Shown here piece after piece: positions 1-5,638 of a stretch of 7,359 nucleotides of DNA. The stretch covers positions 1 through 7,359 of the forward strand of contig JAHHSF010000064.1 of assembly GCA_020025375.1 (NCBI GenBank), given 5' to 3'. A program made the position numbers and the translations under genes. The stretch's first letter is position 1; each line of letters starts with the position of its first letter. The notes beneath the pieces are model-generated. The model was given only the letters and a program-made list of their open reading frames with translations. It was not told where the DNA came from and searched no databases. This DNA is from Oscillospiraceae bacterium. Its GTDB lineage: Bacteria > Bacillota > Clostridia > Oscillospirales > Oscillospiraceae.

Positions 1-107
1 GTCGGGGAGGGGGCAGCCGTGGGCACGCCGTCTCCGGCGCAGGCAGACAGGATTACGCTCAGTGCGGCGGTCAGAAGCAGGGCCGCCATGCGGGTAGTTT
101 GTTTCAT
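1..107 (-). CDS. Putative lipoprotein, N-terminal fragment (runs off the left edge)
   Basis: Only the first 35 codons are present. They read as a classical lipoprotein signal peptide: a short basic start (MKQTTR), a hydrophobic core at residues 8-20, and the lipobox L-S-A-C with the lipidated cysteine at residue 23. A small Ala/Pro/Thr-rich stretch follows (GVPTAAPSP), typical of a flexible linker between the membrane anchor and an extracytoplasmic domain. The start codon overlaps the stop of the RNase gene as ATGA, and an AGGGGA ribosome binding site lies inside the end of that gene, so the two are probably translationally coupled. The mature domain is outside the window, so no function can be given. 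The signal peptide call is firm. Confidence 0.8.
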   Translation of the reverse strand, partial: MKQTTRMAALLLTAALSVILSACAGDGVPTAAPSP

Positions 108-1789
108 CGGATCTTCCCCTTTCGGCTCCGCTTCGGGGGACGGTAGCGGCCCTTGCGGTGGTTGCGCTCAATGACCTTCTGGAAGCCGTTTTTGGAGCCG
201 CGCCCCTCCTGGGGCCGGGACCGCCGCTCCCGAAGGGGGACGATACGCCCCTCTTCATCCAGAAGGACGAAGTCCACCTGGCCAAGGCCGCCGTTGGCGG
301 CGGCGCAAAGGACGGGGAGAGTCATGCCGAAAGAGTACTGACGGCCGGTGTGCTCCCCCACCAGGGTCATGTGGGTCTCGTTGTAAATATAAAAATCGTC
401 CGGCAGGGCCCGTACGGGCAGAAGGCCATCCACCCCATTGGGCAGGGTGAGGAAGAGGCCGAAGGAGGTCACCCCGGACACGGTGCCCAGGAAGGCTTCC
501 CCCACATGGTCCTCCATGTATTCGGCCAGGTAGAGTTTCTCGATGTCCCGCTCGGCGGTCATGGCGGCCACCTCCCGCTCGGAGGACTGTATGGCCGCCG
601 TCTTGCAGAAATTGGACAGCTTCCGCAGGGCGGTCTCGCTGGTCTTACCCGTCAGCTCGGCGGTGAGCACCCGGTTCACCATCAGGTCGGGGTAGCGACG
701 GATGGGGGAGGTGAAATGGCAGTAATAGTCGGCGGCCAAGCCAAAGTGGCCCAGGTTCTCCGGGGAGTAGCTGGCCTTCATCATGGTCCGCAGGACCAGC
801 ATATTCATCAGGGCTTCCTGCTCCGTCCCCTTGCTCTTTTTCAGCAGGGACTGGAATACCCCGTGGCTGGCGTTCCTTACCTCGTAGCCCAGGGGGGCCA
901 GCATCTGCCGCAGGGCGTTGACCTTTTCCGCGCTGGGAGCTTCGTGGATGCGGTAGACGGCGGGCAGGCCCCGGTCGGCCAGGTGCTTTGCCACCGTCTC
1001 GTTGGCCAGGAGCATCATGGATTCAATGATGCCCTCGGACTGGCCCGCCCCCTTCTGAAGCACCTCCACAGGCTTGCCTTCCCGGTCGCAAAGAATACAG
1101 CGTTCGCTGGTCTCCAGGTCCAGCGCCCCCCGGCGATGGCGCTTGGCCTGGAGCTTCCTGTCCAGGGCGGCCAGGCCCTTCAGGGTGGGCAGGAGAGCTT
1201 GATACCGCGCCTCCAGCTCGGCTCCGCCTTCCCCGGCCAGAAGGAGGTTGCACACCTTGTAGGTCATCCGCTCGTGACTGCGAATGACCGAGCGGGAGAT
1301 GTGGTAGCTTTTCACGTCCCCCGCCGAATCCACCGTCATAAAGCAGGTGAGGGTGAGCCGGTCCACCCCCGGGTTCAGGGAGCAGATACCGTTGGACAGG
1401 GCAGTGGGGAGCATGGGGGCCACCCGGTCGGCAAAGTACACCGAGGTTCCCCGGTCAAAGGCCTCCCGGTCCAGGGCCGAGCCCTGTTTCACGTAGTGAC
1501 CCACGTCAGCGATGTGGACCCCCAGGGTCACGGTACCGTCCCCGTTCTCGGTGAGAGAGACTGCGTCATCGAAGTCCTTGGAGGTGTCCCCATCAATGGT
1601 AAAGGTATAAAGCGCCCGTAGGTCGTCCCGGCCCCGGAGGTCGGCATCAGAGACCTCCATGGGGACTTGGGCGGCGGCGGCTTCCGCCTCCGCCGGGAAC
1701 TCGGTGTAGATGTGTTTTTCCTCCAGAATGGCTTTTGTGGCGCTCTCCCGGGTGGGGAGGGCGTGAAGCTTTTCTCGTTTTCGTTCCAT
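104..1789 (-). CDS. rnr: RNase R/RNase II-family 3'-5' exoribonuclease, short form lacking N-terminal OB domains
   Basis: Hydrolytic, processive 3'-5' exoribonuclease of the RNB family, acting in the cytoplasm in RNA turnover and quality control. From the chosen start the protein has 561 residues. The RNB domain spans about residues 55-385. It holds the metal-binding aspartates D66, D72, D74 and D75 (IDG...KDFDDAV), the RGTSVYFADRVAPMLP motif (113-128), GALDLE (221-226) and HFTSPIRRYPDLMVNR (358-373) with the catalytic arginine region. An S1 RNA-binding domain follows at about 430-515, then a Lys/Arg-rich tail as in RNase R. Typical RNase R proteins exceed 700 residues because two cold-shock/OB domains (often also a helix-turn-helix) precede RNB; here only about 55 residues do. 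The start at 1789 is preferred over an in-frame ATG at 1843 because it has a GAGG site six bases upstream, while 1843 lies in the secG terminator. The family call is firm; RNase R versus RNase II subtype is less so. Confidence 0.93.
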   Translation of the reverse strand: MERKREKLHALPTRESATKAILEEKHIYTEFPAEAEAAAAQVPMEVSDADLRGRDDLRALYTFTIDGDTSKDFDDAVSLTENGDGTVTLGVHIADVGHYVKQGSALDREAFDRGTSVYFADRVAPMLPTALSNGICSLNPGVDRLTLTCFMTVDSAGDVKSYHISRSVIRSHERMTYKVCNLLLAGEGGAELEARYQALLPTLKGLAALDRKLQAKRHRRGALDLETSERCILCDREGKPVEVLQKGAGQSEGIIESMMLLANETVAKHLADRGLPAVYRIHEAPSAEKVNALRQMLAPLGYEVRNASHGVFQSLLKKSKGTEQEALMNMLVLRTMMKASYSPENLGHFGLAADYYCHFTSPIRRYPDLMVNRVLTAELTGKTSETALRKLSNFCKTAAIQSSEREVAAMTAERDIEKLYLAEYMEDHVGEAFLGTVSGVTSFGLFLTLPNGVDGLLPVRALPDDFYIYNETHMTLVGEHTGRQYSFGMTLPVLCAAANGGLGQVDFVLLDEEGRIVPLRERRSRPQEGRGSKNGFQKVIERNHRKGRYRPPKRSRKGKIR

Positions 1790-1795
1790 ATCGTT

Positions 1796-1799
1796 CCTC
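1796..1799 (-). promoter_or_regulatory. Ribosome binding site that fixes the RNase start
   Basis: GAGG followed by six bases and ATG (1789-1787). The upstream in-frame ATG at 1843 has no comparable site and falls in the 3' arm of the secG terminator. This site therefore argues that the missing N-terminal domains are not hidden upstream. Confidence 0.75.
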
Positions 1800-1835
1800 G
1801 TTTTTTGTGTGGTCAGAGCTGTTTTATTATTCCCC

Positions 1836-1873
1836 AAAAACAAAAAACGTCCTCCACAAGGAAGGACGTTTTT
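1836..1873 (-). terminator. Intrinsic terminator downstream of secG
   Basis: On the minus strand, an 11-bp perfect stem (AAAAACGTCCT at 1873-1863 pairing with AGGACGTTTTT at 1853-1843) encloses a 9-base loop. It is followed by a T-rich run, TTTTTT G TTTTT (1847-1836). It lies 10 bases beyond the secG stop and 47 bases before the RNase start. It should reduce or stop secG transcription before rnr, so rnr needs read-through or a promoter of its own. I see no convincing promoter in the remaining gap. Confidence 0.85.
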
Positions 1874-1882
1874 GCCGCTTGC

Positions 1883-2110
1883 TTAGATAAGGGATAGGGC
1901 CAGGACAAGCACAATGAAGAGGATGGCGACGTACTTGGTCCAGCGGGCCAGCTTGGCATCCCAGCTCTTGGCCTTGTTCTTGGCCAGGAAAGTGTCCATG
2001 CCGCCGGCGATGGCACCGGACAGACCGGCGCTCTTACCGGACTGAAGCATGACGACAACAATTAAAATCAGGGAAACAATGACAACCAAAGCGGCGAGAA
2101 CAGTCTGCAT
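1883..2110 (-). CDS. secG: Preprotein translocase subunit SecG
   Basis: Small membrane subunit of the SecYEG translocon, assisting SecA-driven export of preproteins. The 75-residue protein has the family layout. Transmembrane helix 1 covers about residues 4-22 and ends in VVMLQSGK. The conserved glycine-rich cytoplasmic loop SAGLSGAIAGG (27-37) follows, then a polar stretch and transmembrane helix 2 (about 59-74). The start at 2110 is supported by AAAGGAAG seven bases upstream. The longer frame from a TTG at 2128 would place that ribosome binding site inside the coding region and adds six non-conserved residues. It has its own promoter (2186-2214) and terminator (1836-1873). The neighbouring RNase gene is the usual partner of secG in Firmicutes. 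Confidence 0.95.
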   Translation of the reverse strand: MQTVLAALVVIVSLILIVVVMLQSGKSAGLSGAIAGGMDTFLAKNKAKSWDAKLARWTKYVAILFIVLVLALSLI

Positions 2111-2117
2111 TTCGCAT

Positions 2118-2125
2118 CTTCCTTT
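2118..2125 (-). promoter_or_regulatory. Ribosome binding site of secG
   Basis: AAAGGAAG seven bases before the ATG at 2110-2108. It decides between this start and the upstream TTG. Four bases upstream of it lies a near-perfect palindrome, CGCCCAATGGGCG (2129-2141), which can form a small 5-bp hairpin in the leader. Confidence 0.7.
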
Positions 2126-2185
2126 CAACGCCCAATGGGCGAATCTGACATGATTTGCAGGGCCTATCAGCCCAGTGTGCAGACT

Positions 2186-2214
2186 ACTATATCATATTGT
2201 GCAGAAAAATGCAA
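2186..2214 (-). promoter_or_regulatory. Sigma-A-type promoter for secG
   Basis: On the minus strand, -35 TTGCAT (2214-2209), a 17-base spacer and -10 TATAGT (2191-2186). The -10 is preceded by TGA, giving an extended -10 (TGATATAGT). The predicted start near 2179 leaves a leader of about 70 bases. The leader contains two short inverted repeats: GGGC...GCCC at about 2160-2173 and the palindrome at 2129-2141. Confidence 0.8.
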
Positions 2215-2294
2215 GTCTAAGTTTTGTGCTTCCACCCAAAGTATTGTAAACAGTATTTAGAGGAATCCGGGTACAGGAAATAAGGTCTTGCCTC

Positions 2295-2323
2295 TGGACT
2301 TCCTGAAAAAACCATGCTATAAT
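2295..2323 (+). promoter_or_regulatory. Sigma-A-type promoter for the lysine exporter gene
   Basis: Perfect -10 TATAAT (2318-2323) with an upstream TGC, making an extended -10 (TGCTATAAT). A weak -35 TGGACT (2295-2300) sits 17 bases away. The predicted start is about G2330. It diverges from the secG promoter, with the two -35 boxes 80 bases apart. The AT-rich stretch between them shows a direct repeat AGTATT at 2240-2245 and 2252-2257, of unknown meaning. Confidence 0.75.
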
Positions 2324-2327
2324 TTTC

Positions 2328-2379
2328 TGGCCGGGCGGTACATTTCACAGTCCGGCCAATTTTTGTATGAAATGGGGAT
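2328..2379 (+). promoter_or_regulatory. Possible H-type pseudoknot in the lysO leader, reaching the ribosome binding site
   Basis: Stem 1 pairs TGGCCGG (2328-2334) with CCGGCCA (2352-2358). Within its 17-base loop, CATTTCA (2341-2347) is perfectly complementary to TGAAATG (2368-2374), just beyond the stem. Loops of 6, 4 and 9 bases fit an H-type pseudoknot. The second helix ends at the GGGGA that serves as ribosome binding site (2374-2378), seven bases before the ATG. The arrangement resembles small translational riboswitches, but it matches no class I can name. Simple alternatives are a 5' stabilising hairpin or chance pairing. The structure is an inference from complementarity alone. Confidence 0.4.
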
Positions 2380-2385
2380 GCCTCC

Positions 2386-3360
2386 ATGAGTACGACCATG
2401 GGAACCCTTGTGAATCTGGCCATCTACGTGGGCCTTGTCGTCGTGGGCGCCGTCATCGGCTCCCGCCCCTTCGTCCGGGAGAGAGACCTGCCCTGGCTGG
2501 GCAAGTTCCAGTTCCTGGCCCTCATTATTCTGATCACCGCTCTGGGCGTGAAGCTGGGGGCCAACGACGAGGTGGTCTCCTCCCTGGGGAGCATCGGCCT
2601 GTCCGCCCTCCTGCTCACCGTGCTGGCCATCGCGGGGTCCATCCTCTGTGTGATGCTCCTGCGAAAATTCGTTCTGAAACTGGACCACCTGGGCCTGCCT
2701 GCCTCTGCCCAGGCCCAGGAGGAGGAATGCGCCGGGGCGGCCGAAAAGGTGGACAACTCCAGTACCTTTATCATTGTGGGTGCGGTCATCGTAGGGATGC
2801 TGGCCGGGCGGTTCCTTTTCCCCCCGGCAGTGAGCGAGGCCTGCGGCCCTGTCATCGACTTCGGCCTGTACCTGCTCCTCTTCCTTGTCGGCGTGGACAT
2901 GGGCAAGCAGGGCGGCGTGTGGGATTCTATCCGCCAGGCCGGCTTCGGGGTCCTGCTGGTTCCCGTGGCCGTTGTCATCGGCACCTTTGCCGGGGCCGTC
3001 GTGGCCGGGCTTTTCCTCCCCATGGGGGTGAAGGATACCGTGGCCGCCTCCGCAGGCTTCGGCTGGTACTCCCTGGCCCCCACCCTGCTGGAGGGCTACT
3101 CCCTCTCAGTGTCGGCGGTGGCCTTCCTCTCCAACGTCATGCGGGAAATCTTCTCCATCCTCCTGGTCCCGGTCATCGCCAAAAAGCTGGGCTATGTGGA
3201 GGCGGTGGCCCCCTGCGGCGCCACCGCTATGGACACCCTCTTGCCCATGGTAGTGGGAGCCACCAGTGAGCGCATCACCATCTATTCCTTTGTCTCCGGC
3301 GTAGTTCTTTCCCTGGCCGTTCCCGTCCTGGTGCCCACCATCGTGGCATTGCCGTTTTAA
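2386..3360 (+). CDS. lysO: LysO-family (DUF340) lysine exporter-like membrane protein
   Basis: Inner-membrane transporter-like protein of the LysO/YbjE family; the E. coli member exports L-lysine. The 324-residue protein has about nine predicted membrane segments in two blocks. The N-terminal block covers roughly residues 8-25, 42-58 and 70-93. A hydrophilic Glu-rich linker follows (108-124, QAQEEE...), then the C-terminal block at about 127-147, 155-172, 186-210, 240-265, 275-292 and 299-322. Family motifs in the second block are AGFGWYSLAPTLL (223-235), SNVMREI (249-255) and PCGATAMDTLLP (276-287). Length is near the usual 300. ATG 2386 has a GGGGA site seven bases upstream; ATG 2398 is a less likely alternative. 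It has its own promoter, a structured leader and a terminator, so it is probably monocistronic. Lysine as substrate is inferred from family only. Confidence 0.88.
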   Translation: MSTTMGTLVNLAIYVGLVVVGAVIGSRPFVRERDLPWLGKFQFLALIILITALGVKLGANDEVVSSLGSIGLSALLLTVLAIAGSILCVMLLRKFVLKLDHLGLPASAQAQEEECAGAAEKVDNSSTFIIVGAVIVGMLAGRFLFPPAVSEACGPVIDFGLYLLLFLVGVDMGKQGGVWDSIRQAGFGVLLVPVAVVIGTFAGAVVAGLFLPMGVKDTVAASAGFGWYSLAPTLLEGYSLSVSAVAFLSNVMREIFSILLVPVIAKKLGYVEAVAPCGATAMDTLLPMVVGATSERITIYSFVSGVVLSLAVPVLVPTIVALPF

Positions 3361-3446
3361 CCATAAAGGCCCAGGCCCCATGAACTGCCCCAAATTGTAC
3401 GACAGCACAAAAAAGCCCCTTTTGCAGGCAATATTAAGTTTTAAGT

Positions 3447-3483
3447 GGAGTGGTGCAGCGACAGCTGCACCACTCCTGTTTTT
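3447..3483 (+). terminator. Strong intrinsic terminator after lysO
   Basis: A perfect 13-bp stem (GGAGTGGTGCAGC at 3447-3459, GCTGCACCACTCC at 3464-3476) with the 4-base loop GACA, followed by TGTTTTTG. It lies 86 bases past the lysO stop and faces convergent yedF. On the other strand the stem is followed by ACTTAAAACTTAA, a poor T-tract, so termination of yedF here is uncertain. The 3361-3446 stretch before it also holds AAAAGCCCCTTTT, a short inverted repeat of about 5 bp that could help stop minus-strand transcripts. Confidence 0.9.
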
Positions 3484-3521
3484 GCGCAGGCCGGACAAAA
3501 ATCATGGCAAGGGTCTTTTCC

Positions 3522-4097
3522 TTACGGCGTGATGAGCTTGGTGGCGGACTGGAGCGCCTGCACGATGTCGTACATATTGCTCACCGTTCCCACCCGGAGC
3601 TTCTCGGTGAGGCCAAAGTAGTTCAGGCAGGTGCCGCAGACCAAAATCTCGCACCCCTTGTCCTGGAGGGCGGTGAGGCCTTCGATGACCTGCTCCTCCC
3701 CCAGGGTGGGGAGAAGCACGCCGCCGTTGAGGAAGAGGAGGACGGAGGGGGGGACCTCCTCTTGGGACAGGGTGTAGAGGAACATCTTCATCAGAGTTCG
3801 GCCCAGGGCATCGTTCCCCTGGCCGAGGGTCTCCCGGCTGATCAGGACGGCGGTGCCGCACCCAGCGGGGGAACAGGCAGGGGCGGTCCCAACCCCGGCG
3901 ATGACCACAGAGAAGCCTCCCTCGGTCTCCGTGGGGGTGGCGGAAAGACCACGGCCCATGGCCAGGCGGGTGAGGTTTTCCACGGCGATGGGGTTGTCCA
4001 CCAGGACAGTGAGGACGGTCTCGCCCTCGTCCAGGGCCTGCTTGGCCAGTATCACCGGCATGGGGCAGGGTTTGCCCATTGCGTTGACCAGTTTCAT
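3522..4097 (-). CDS. yedF: YedF-type sulfurtransferase-like selenium metabolism protein
   Basis: Predicted chalcogen (sulfur or selenium) carrier of the YedF family, a genomic marker of selenium use. The 191-residue protein has two parts. The N-terminal TusA/SirA-like domain (about 1-70) carries the diagnostic CPxP motif, CPMP, with the candidate persulfide/perselenide cysteine C11. The C-terminal DsrE-like domain (about 100-190) holds FLNGGV (122-127) and GCEILVCGTCLNYFG (148-162), with cysteines C149, C154 and C157. Length fits full-length family members. The start is set by GGAGG seven bases upstream. It diverges from the DUF3343 gene across a 55-bp gap; DUF3343, the desulfurase and selD nearby support a selenium role. 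The exact reaction of this family is not established to my knowledge; delivering Se or S to a downstream enzyme is an inference. Confidence 0.93.
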   Translation of the reverse strand: MKLVNAMGKPCPMPVILAKQALDEGETVLTVLVDNPIAVENLTRLAMGRGLSATPTETEGGFSVVIAGVGTAPACSPAGCGTAVLISRETLGQGNDALGRTLMKMFLYTLSQEEVPPSVLLFLNGGVLLPTLGEEQVIEGLTALQDKGCEILVCGTCLNYFGLTEKLRVGTVSNMYDIVQALQSATKLITP

Positions 4098-4117
4098 ATC
4101 GCGGCCTCCATGTATAC

Positions 4118-4146
4118 TTGCGCTCCCTATCTGGAACGACTATAAT
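4118..4146 (+). promoter_or_regulatory. Promoter of the DUF3343-desulfurase operon
   Basis: -35 TTGCGC (4118-4123), a 17-base spacer and a perfect -10 TATAAT (4141-4146). With the usual six bases between -10 and +1, transcription would begin at A4153, the first base of the DUF3343 ATG. Its -10 overlaps the -10 of the opposite-strand yedF promoter. Confidence 0.72.
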
Positions 4147-4167
4147 AGAACCATGAAAAAGAATGAA
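4139..4167 (-). promoter_or_regulatory. Promoter of yedF, overlapping the divergent promoter
   Basis: On the minus strand, -10 TATAGT (4144-4139) with a weak -35 TTCATT (4167-4162) at 17 bases. The predicted start is A at about 4132, giving a 35-base leader that contains GGAGG. The symmetric core CTATAATAG also offers TATTAT as an alternative -10 (4147-4142). The -35 lies within the first codons of DUF3343. Confidence 0.5.
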
Positions 4168-4416
4168 TATTATATGCTGTCCTTCCAAAGCACCCATGCC
4201 GCCATGGGGGCGGAGCGGGCCTTGGGCCCGGTGGTCCCGGTAAAGACCATGCCCACCCTTCGGCAGGTCTCGGCCAGCTGCGGTGTCTCCCTGCGGGTGG
4301 AGCCAAGGCACTGGCCAGCCCTGCGTGCCTTTTTGGAATCGGACGGCCTGGCCCGTGAGGACTATCTCCTCTTCCGGGTGGAGGATGGGATAGCCCATCC
4401 GTTGACCTTATCGTAG
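4153..4416 (+). CDS. DUF3343 putative Se/S carrier-like protein
   Basis: Small cytoplasmic protein of the DUF3343 family (Pfam calls it Se/S-carrier-like), often found beside yedF, selD and class V desulfurases. It has 87 residues. The N-terminal EYYMLSFQSTHAAMGAERAL (5-24) is the characteristic YYxLxFxSTHxAMxAE pattern, and TLRQVSASCGVSLRVEP (35-51) holds the conserved SCG cysteine C43, the likely chalcogen site. The start at 4153 is chosen by family-like N-terminus. There is no ribosome binding site before it, and the promoter puts +1 on the start codon, so the mRNA may be leaderless. An internal ATG at 4174 also lacks a good site and would cut into the conserved start. The desulfurase gene follows 35 bases after the stop, in the same operon. 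Function is inferred from family and context. Confidence 0.88.
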   Translation: MKKNEYYMLSFQSTHAAMGAERALGPVVPVKTMPTLRQVSASCGVSLRVEPRHWPALRAFLESDGLAREDYLLFRVEDGIAHPLTLS

Positions 4417-4451
4417 CAGAGAACGGGGAGATTTGCAAGGGAGGAGGACCT

Positions 4452-5594
4452 ATGAAACCCATCTATCTGGACAACGCCGCCACCTCCTTCCCCAAGCCGA
4501 TGGAGGTTGGCCCCGCCATGCTGCGCTACCTACAGCAGGAGGGGGCCCCCGTGGGCCGCGCGGCCTATGCCGCCGCCCGCCGGGCGGACGGCGTGGTCTA
4601 CGACCTGCGGGAGCGGCTCTGCCGCCTCTTCCACTTTGCCCATCCCGACCACGCGATTCTCACCTCTGGGGCCACCTTCGGGCTGAATCTGGTCCTCCGA
4701 GGGGCCTTGTGCAAGGGCGGGCACTGTATCGTCTCCGCCCTGGAGCACAACGCCGTTATGCGGCCCCTGAACCAGCTGGCCGACCTGGGGGTGACCTTCG
4801 ACCGAATCCCCTGTAACGGCGAGGGGCGGATGAATCTGGCCGCCCTCCCCAGCCTCTTCCGGCCGGACACCAAACTGGTGGTCATCGCCCACGGCTCCAA
4901 CCTCTGCGGCGTGGTGCAGGATCTGGCCGGGGTAGCGAAGCTCTGCCGGGAGCGTGGCGTGCCTCTGGTGGCTGACTGCGCCCAGACGGCGGGGCACTTA
5001 GACATCGACATGACCGGCTTGGGCCTTTCTGCCCTGGTGGTTCCCGGCCACAAGGGCCTTCTTGGCCCCGGCGGGGTGGGGAGCGTCCTCCTGGACCCGG
5101 CCTTTGCCAAGAGAATACCGCCCCTCATCGCCGGTGGGACCGGAAGCCGGTCCGATTTGGAGACCCAGCCCCACCTCATGCCCGACCGCTTTGAGTCCGG
5201 CACTCCCAATGTGCCGGGGATCTACGGCCTGAACGCCAGTCTGGAATTTTTGGAGTCGGTGGGGCTGGACAAGATTCGGGCCCACGAGGTGGCGCTCATG
5301 GAGCGGTTCCTGGCCGGGATGGAGGGGGTGGAGGGAGTCCGCCTCCTGGGCCCAAAGACCACGGAAAACCGGGTAGGGGTCTTTGCCTTGGATTTTGAGG
5401 GGAAGGACAACGCCGAGGTGGCCTTCCGGCTGGAAACGGAGTACGGGATTTTGACCCGCTGCGGCCTCCACTGCACGCCCGCCGCCCATAGGACTCTGGG
5501 CACCTACCCCCAGGGAGCGGTGCGGTTCTCCTTCAGCTGTTTTACCACAGGGGACGAAGTGGATGCTGCGATTCAAGCGGTCAAGGCCATATAA
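4452..5594 (+). CDS. Cysteine desulfurase-like aminotransferase class V (PLP enzyme)
   Basis: PLP-dependent enzyme of the NifS/SufS-like class V aminotransferases, in the subfamily often beside yedF and selD. Such enzymes remove sulfur from cysteine, or selenium from selenocysteine, as an enzyme-bound persulfide or selenide. The 380 residues are full length. Visible features are IYLDNAATSFPKP (4-16), the phosphate-binding TSGAT region (71-75), LEHN with the ring-stacking H99, ADCAQTAG (174-181) with D175 and Q178 at the cofactor, and PGHKGLLGPGG (198-208) with the Schiff-base lysine K201. RFESGTPNVPG (246-256) and TRCGLHCTPAAH (335-346) follow, with C341 in the catalytic position and an extra cysteine C337. 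AAGGGAGGAGG (4437-4447) precedes the ATG. It follows DUF3343 in one operon and ends at a strong terminator, convergent with selD. Selenocysteine lyase versus desulfurase activity cannot be read from sequence. Confidence 0.92.
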   Translation: MKPIYLDNAATSFPKPMEVGPAMLRYLQQEGAPVGRAAYAAARRADGVVYDLRERLCRLFHFAHPDHAILTSGATFGLNLVLRGALCKGGHCIVSALEHNAVMRPLNQLADLGVTFDRIPCNGEGRMNLAALPSLFRPDTKLVVIAHGSNLCGVVQDLAGVAKLCRERGVPLVADCAQTAGHLDIDMTGLGLSALVVPGHKGLLGPGGVGSVLLDPAFAKRIPPLIAGGTGSRSDLETQPHLMPDRFESGTPNVPGIYGLNASLEFLESVGLDKIRAHEVALMERFLAGMEGVEGVRLLGPKTTENRVGVFALDFEGKDNAEVAFRLETEYGILTRCGLHCTPAAHRTLGTYPQGAVRFSFSCFTTGDEVDAAIQAVKAI

Positions 5595-5598
5595 AGAG

Positions 5599-5638
5599 AG
5601 AGCAGGTTTCCATTCGGAAACCTGCTCTTCTTTCTTTC
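5599..5638 (+). terminator. Intrinsic terminator after the desulfurase gene
   Basis: A perfect 13-bp stem (AGAGCAGGTTTCC at 5599-5611, GGAAACCTGCTCT at 5616-5628) with loop ATTC, followed by TCTTTCTTTC. It starts four bases past the stop codon. On the minus strand the stem is followed by CTCTTTATA, so it may also end selD transcripts, less efficiently. The remaining gap to selD (5639-5728) holds only a small palindrome, TCCTTTTCAAAAGGA, at about 5657-5671, and no gene. Confidence 0.92.

Noticed and set aside
158..1621. A 487-codon open frame on the plus strand, antisense to the RNase gene
   Set aside because: It lies wholly opposite a well-supported RNB enzyme, its product is a low-complexity Gly/His/Val-rich sequence with no family motif, and high GC content makes long antisense frames common here.
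2240..2257. Direct repeat AGTATT with 12-base period between the secG and lysO promoters
   Set aside because: Two six-base copies in an AT-rich gap are expected by chance and do not line up with either promoter in a telling way.
2328..2365. Hairpin followed by ATTTTTG read as an ordinary terminator
   Set aside because: No plus-strand gene lies upstream, and the predicted transcription start falls at the beginning of the stem, so there would be nothing to terminate. A leader structure is the better reading.
2385..2386. A classical lysine riboswitch for the exporter
   Set aside because: The leader is only about 55 bases, far shorter than the lysine riboswitch aptamer, and no matching multi-helix junction is present.
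2367..3269. A 300-codon plus-strand frame overlapping the exporter gene in another phase
   Set aside because: The product is a Gly/Arg/Pro-rich shadow with no membrane segments or motif, while the overlapping frame encodes a clear LysO-like membrane protein with promoter and ribosome binding site.
3502..4398. A 298-codon minus-strand frame overlapping yedF and DUF3343
   Set aside because: Its product is a Pro/Arg/Gly-rich shadow sequence; yedF in the neighbouring phase has the CPMP motif and a good ribosome binding site.
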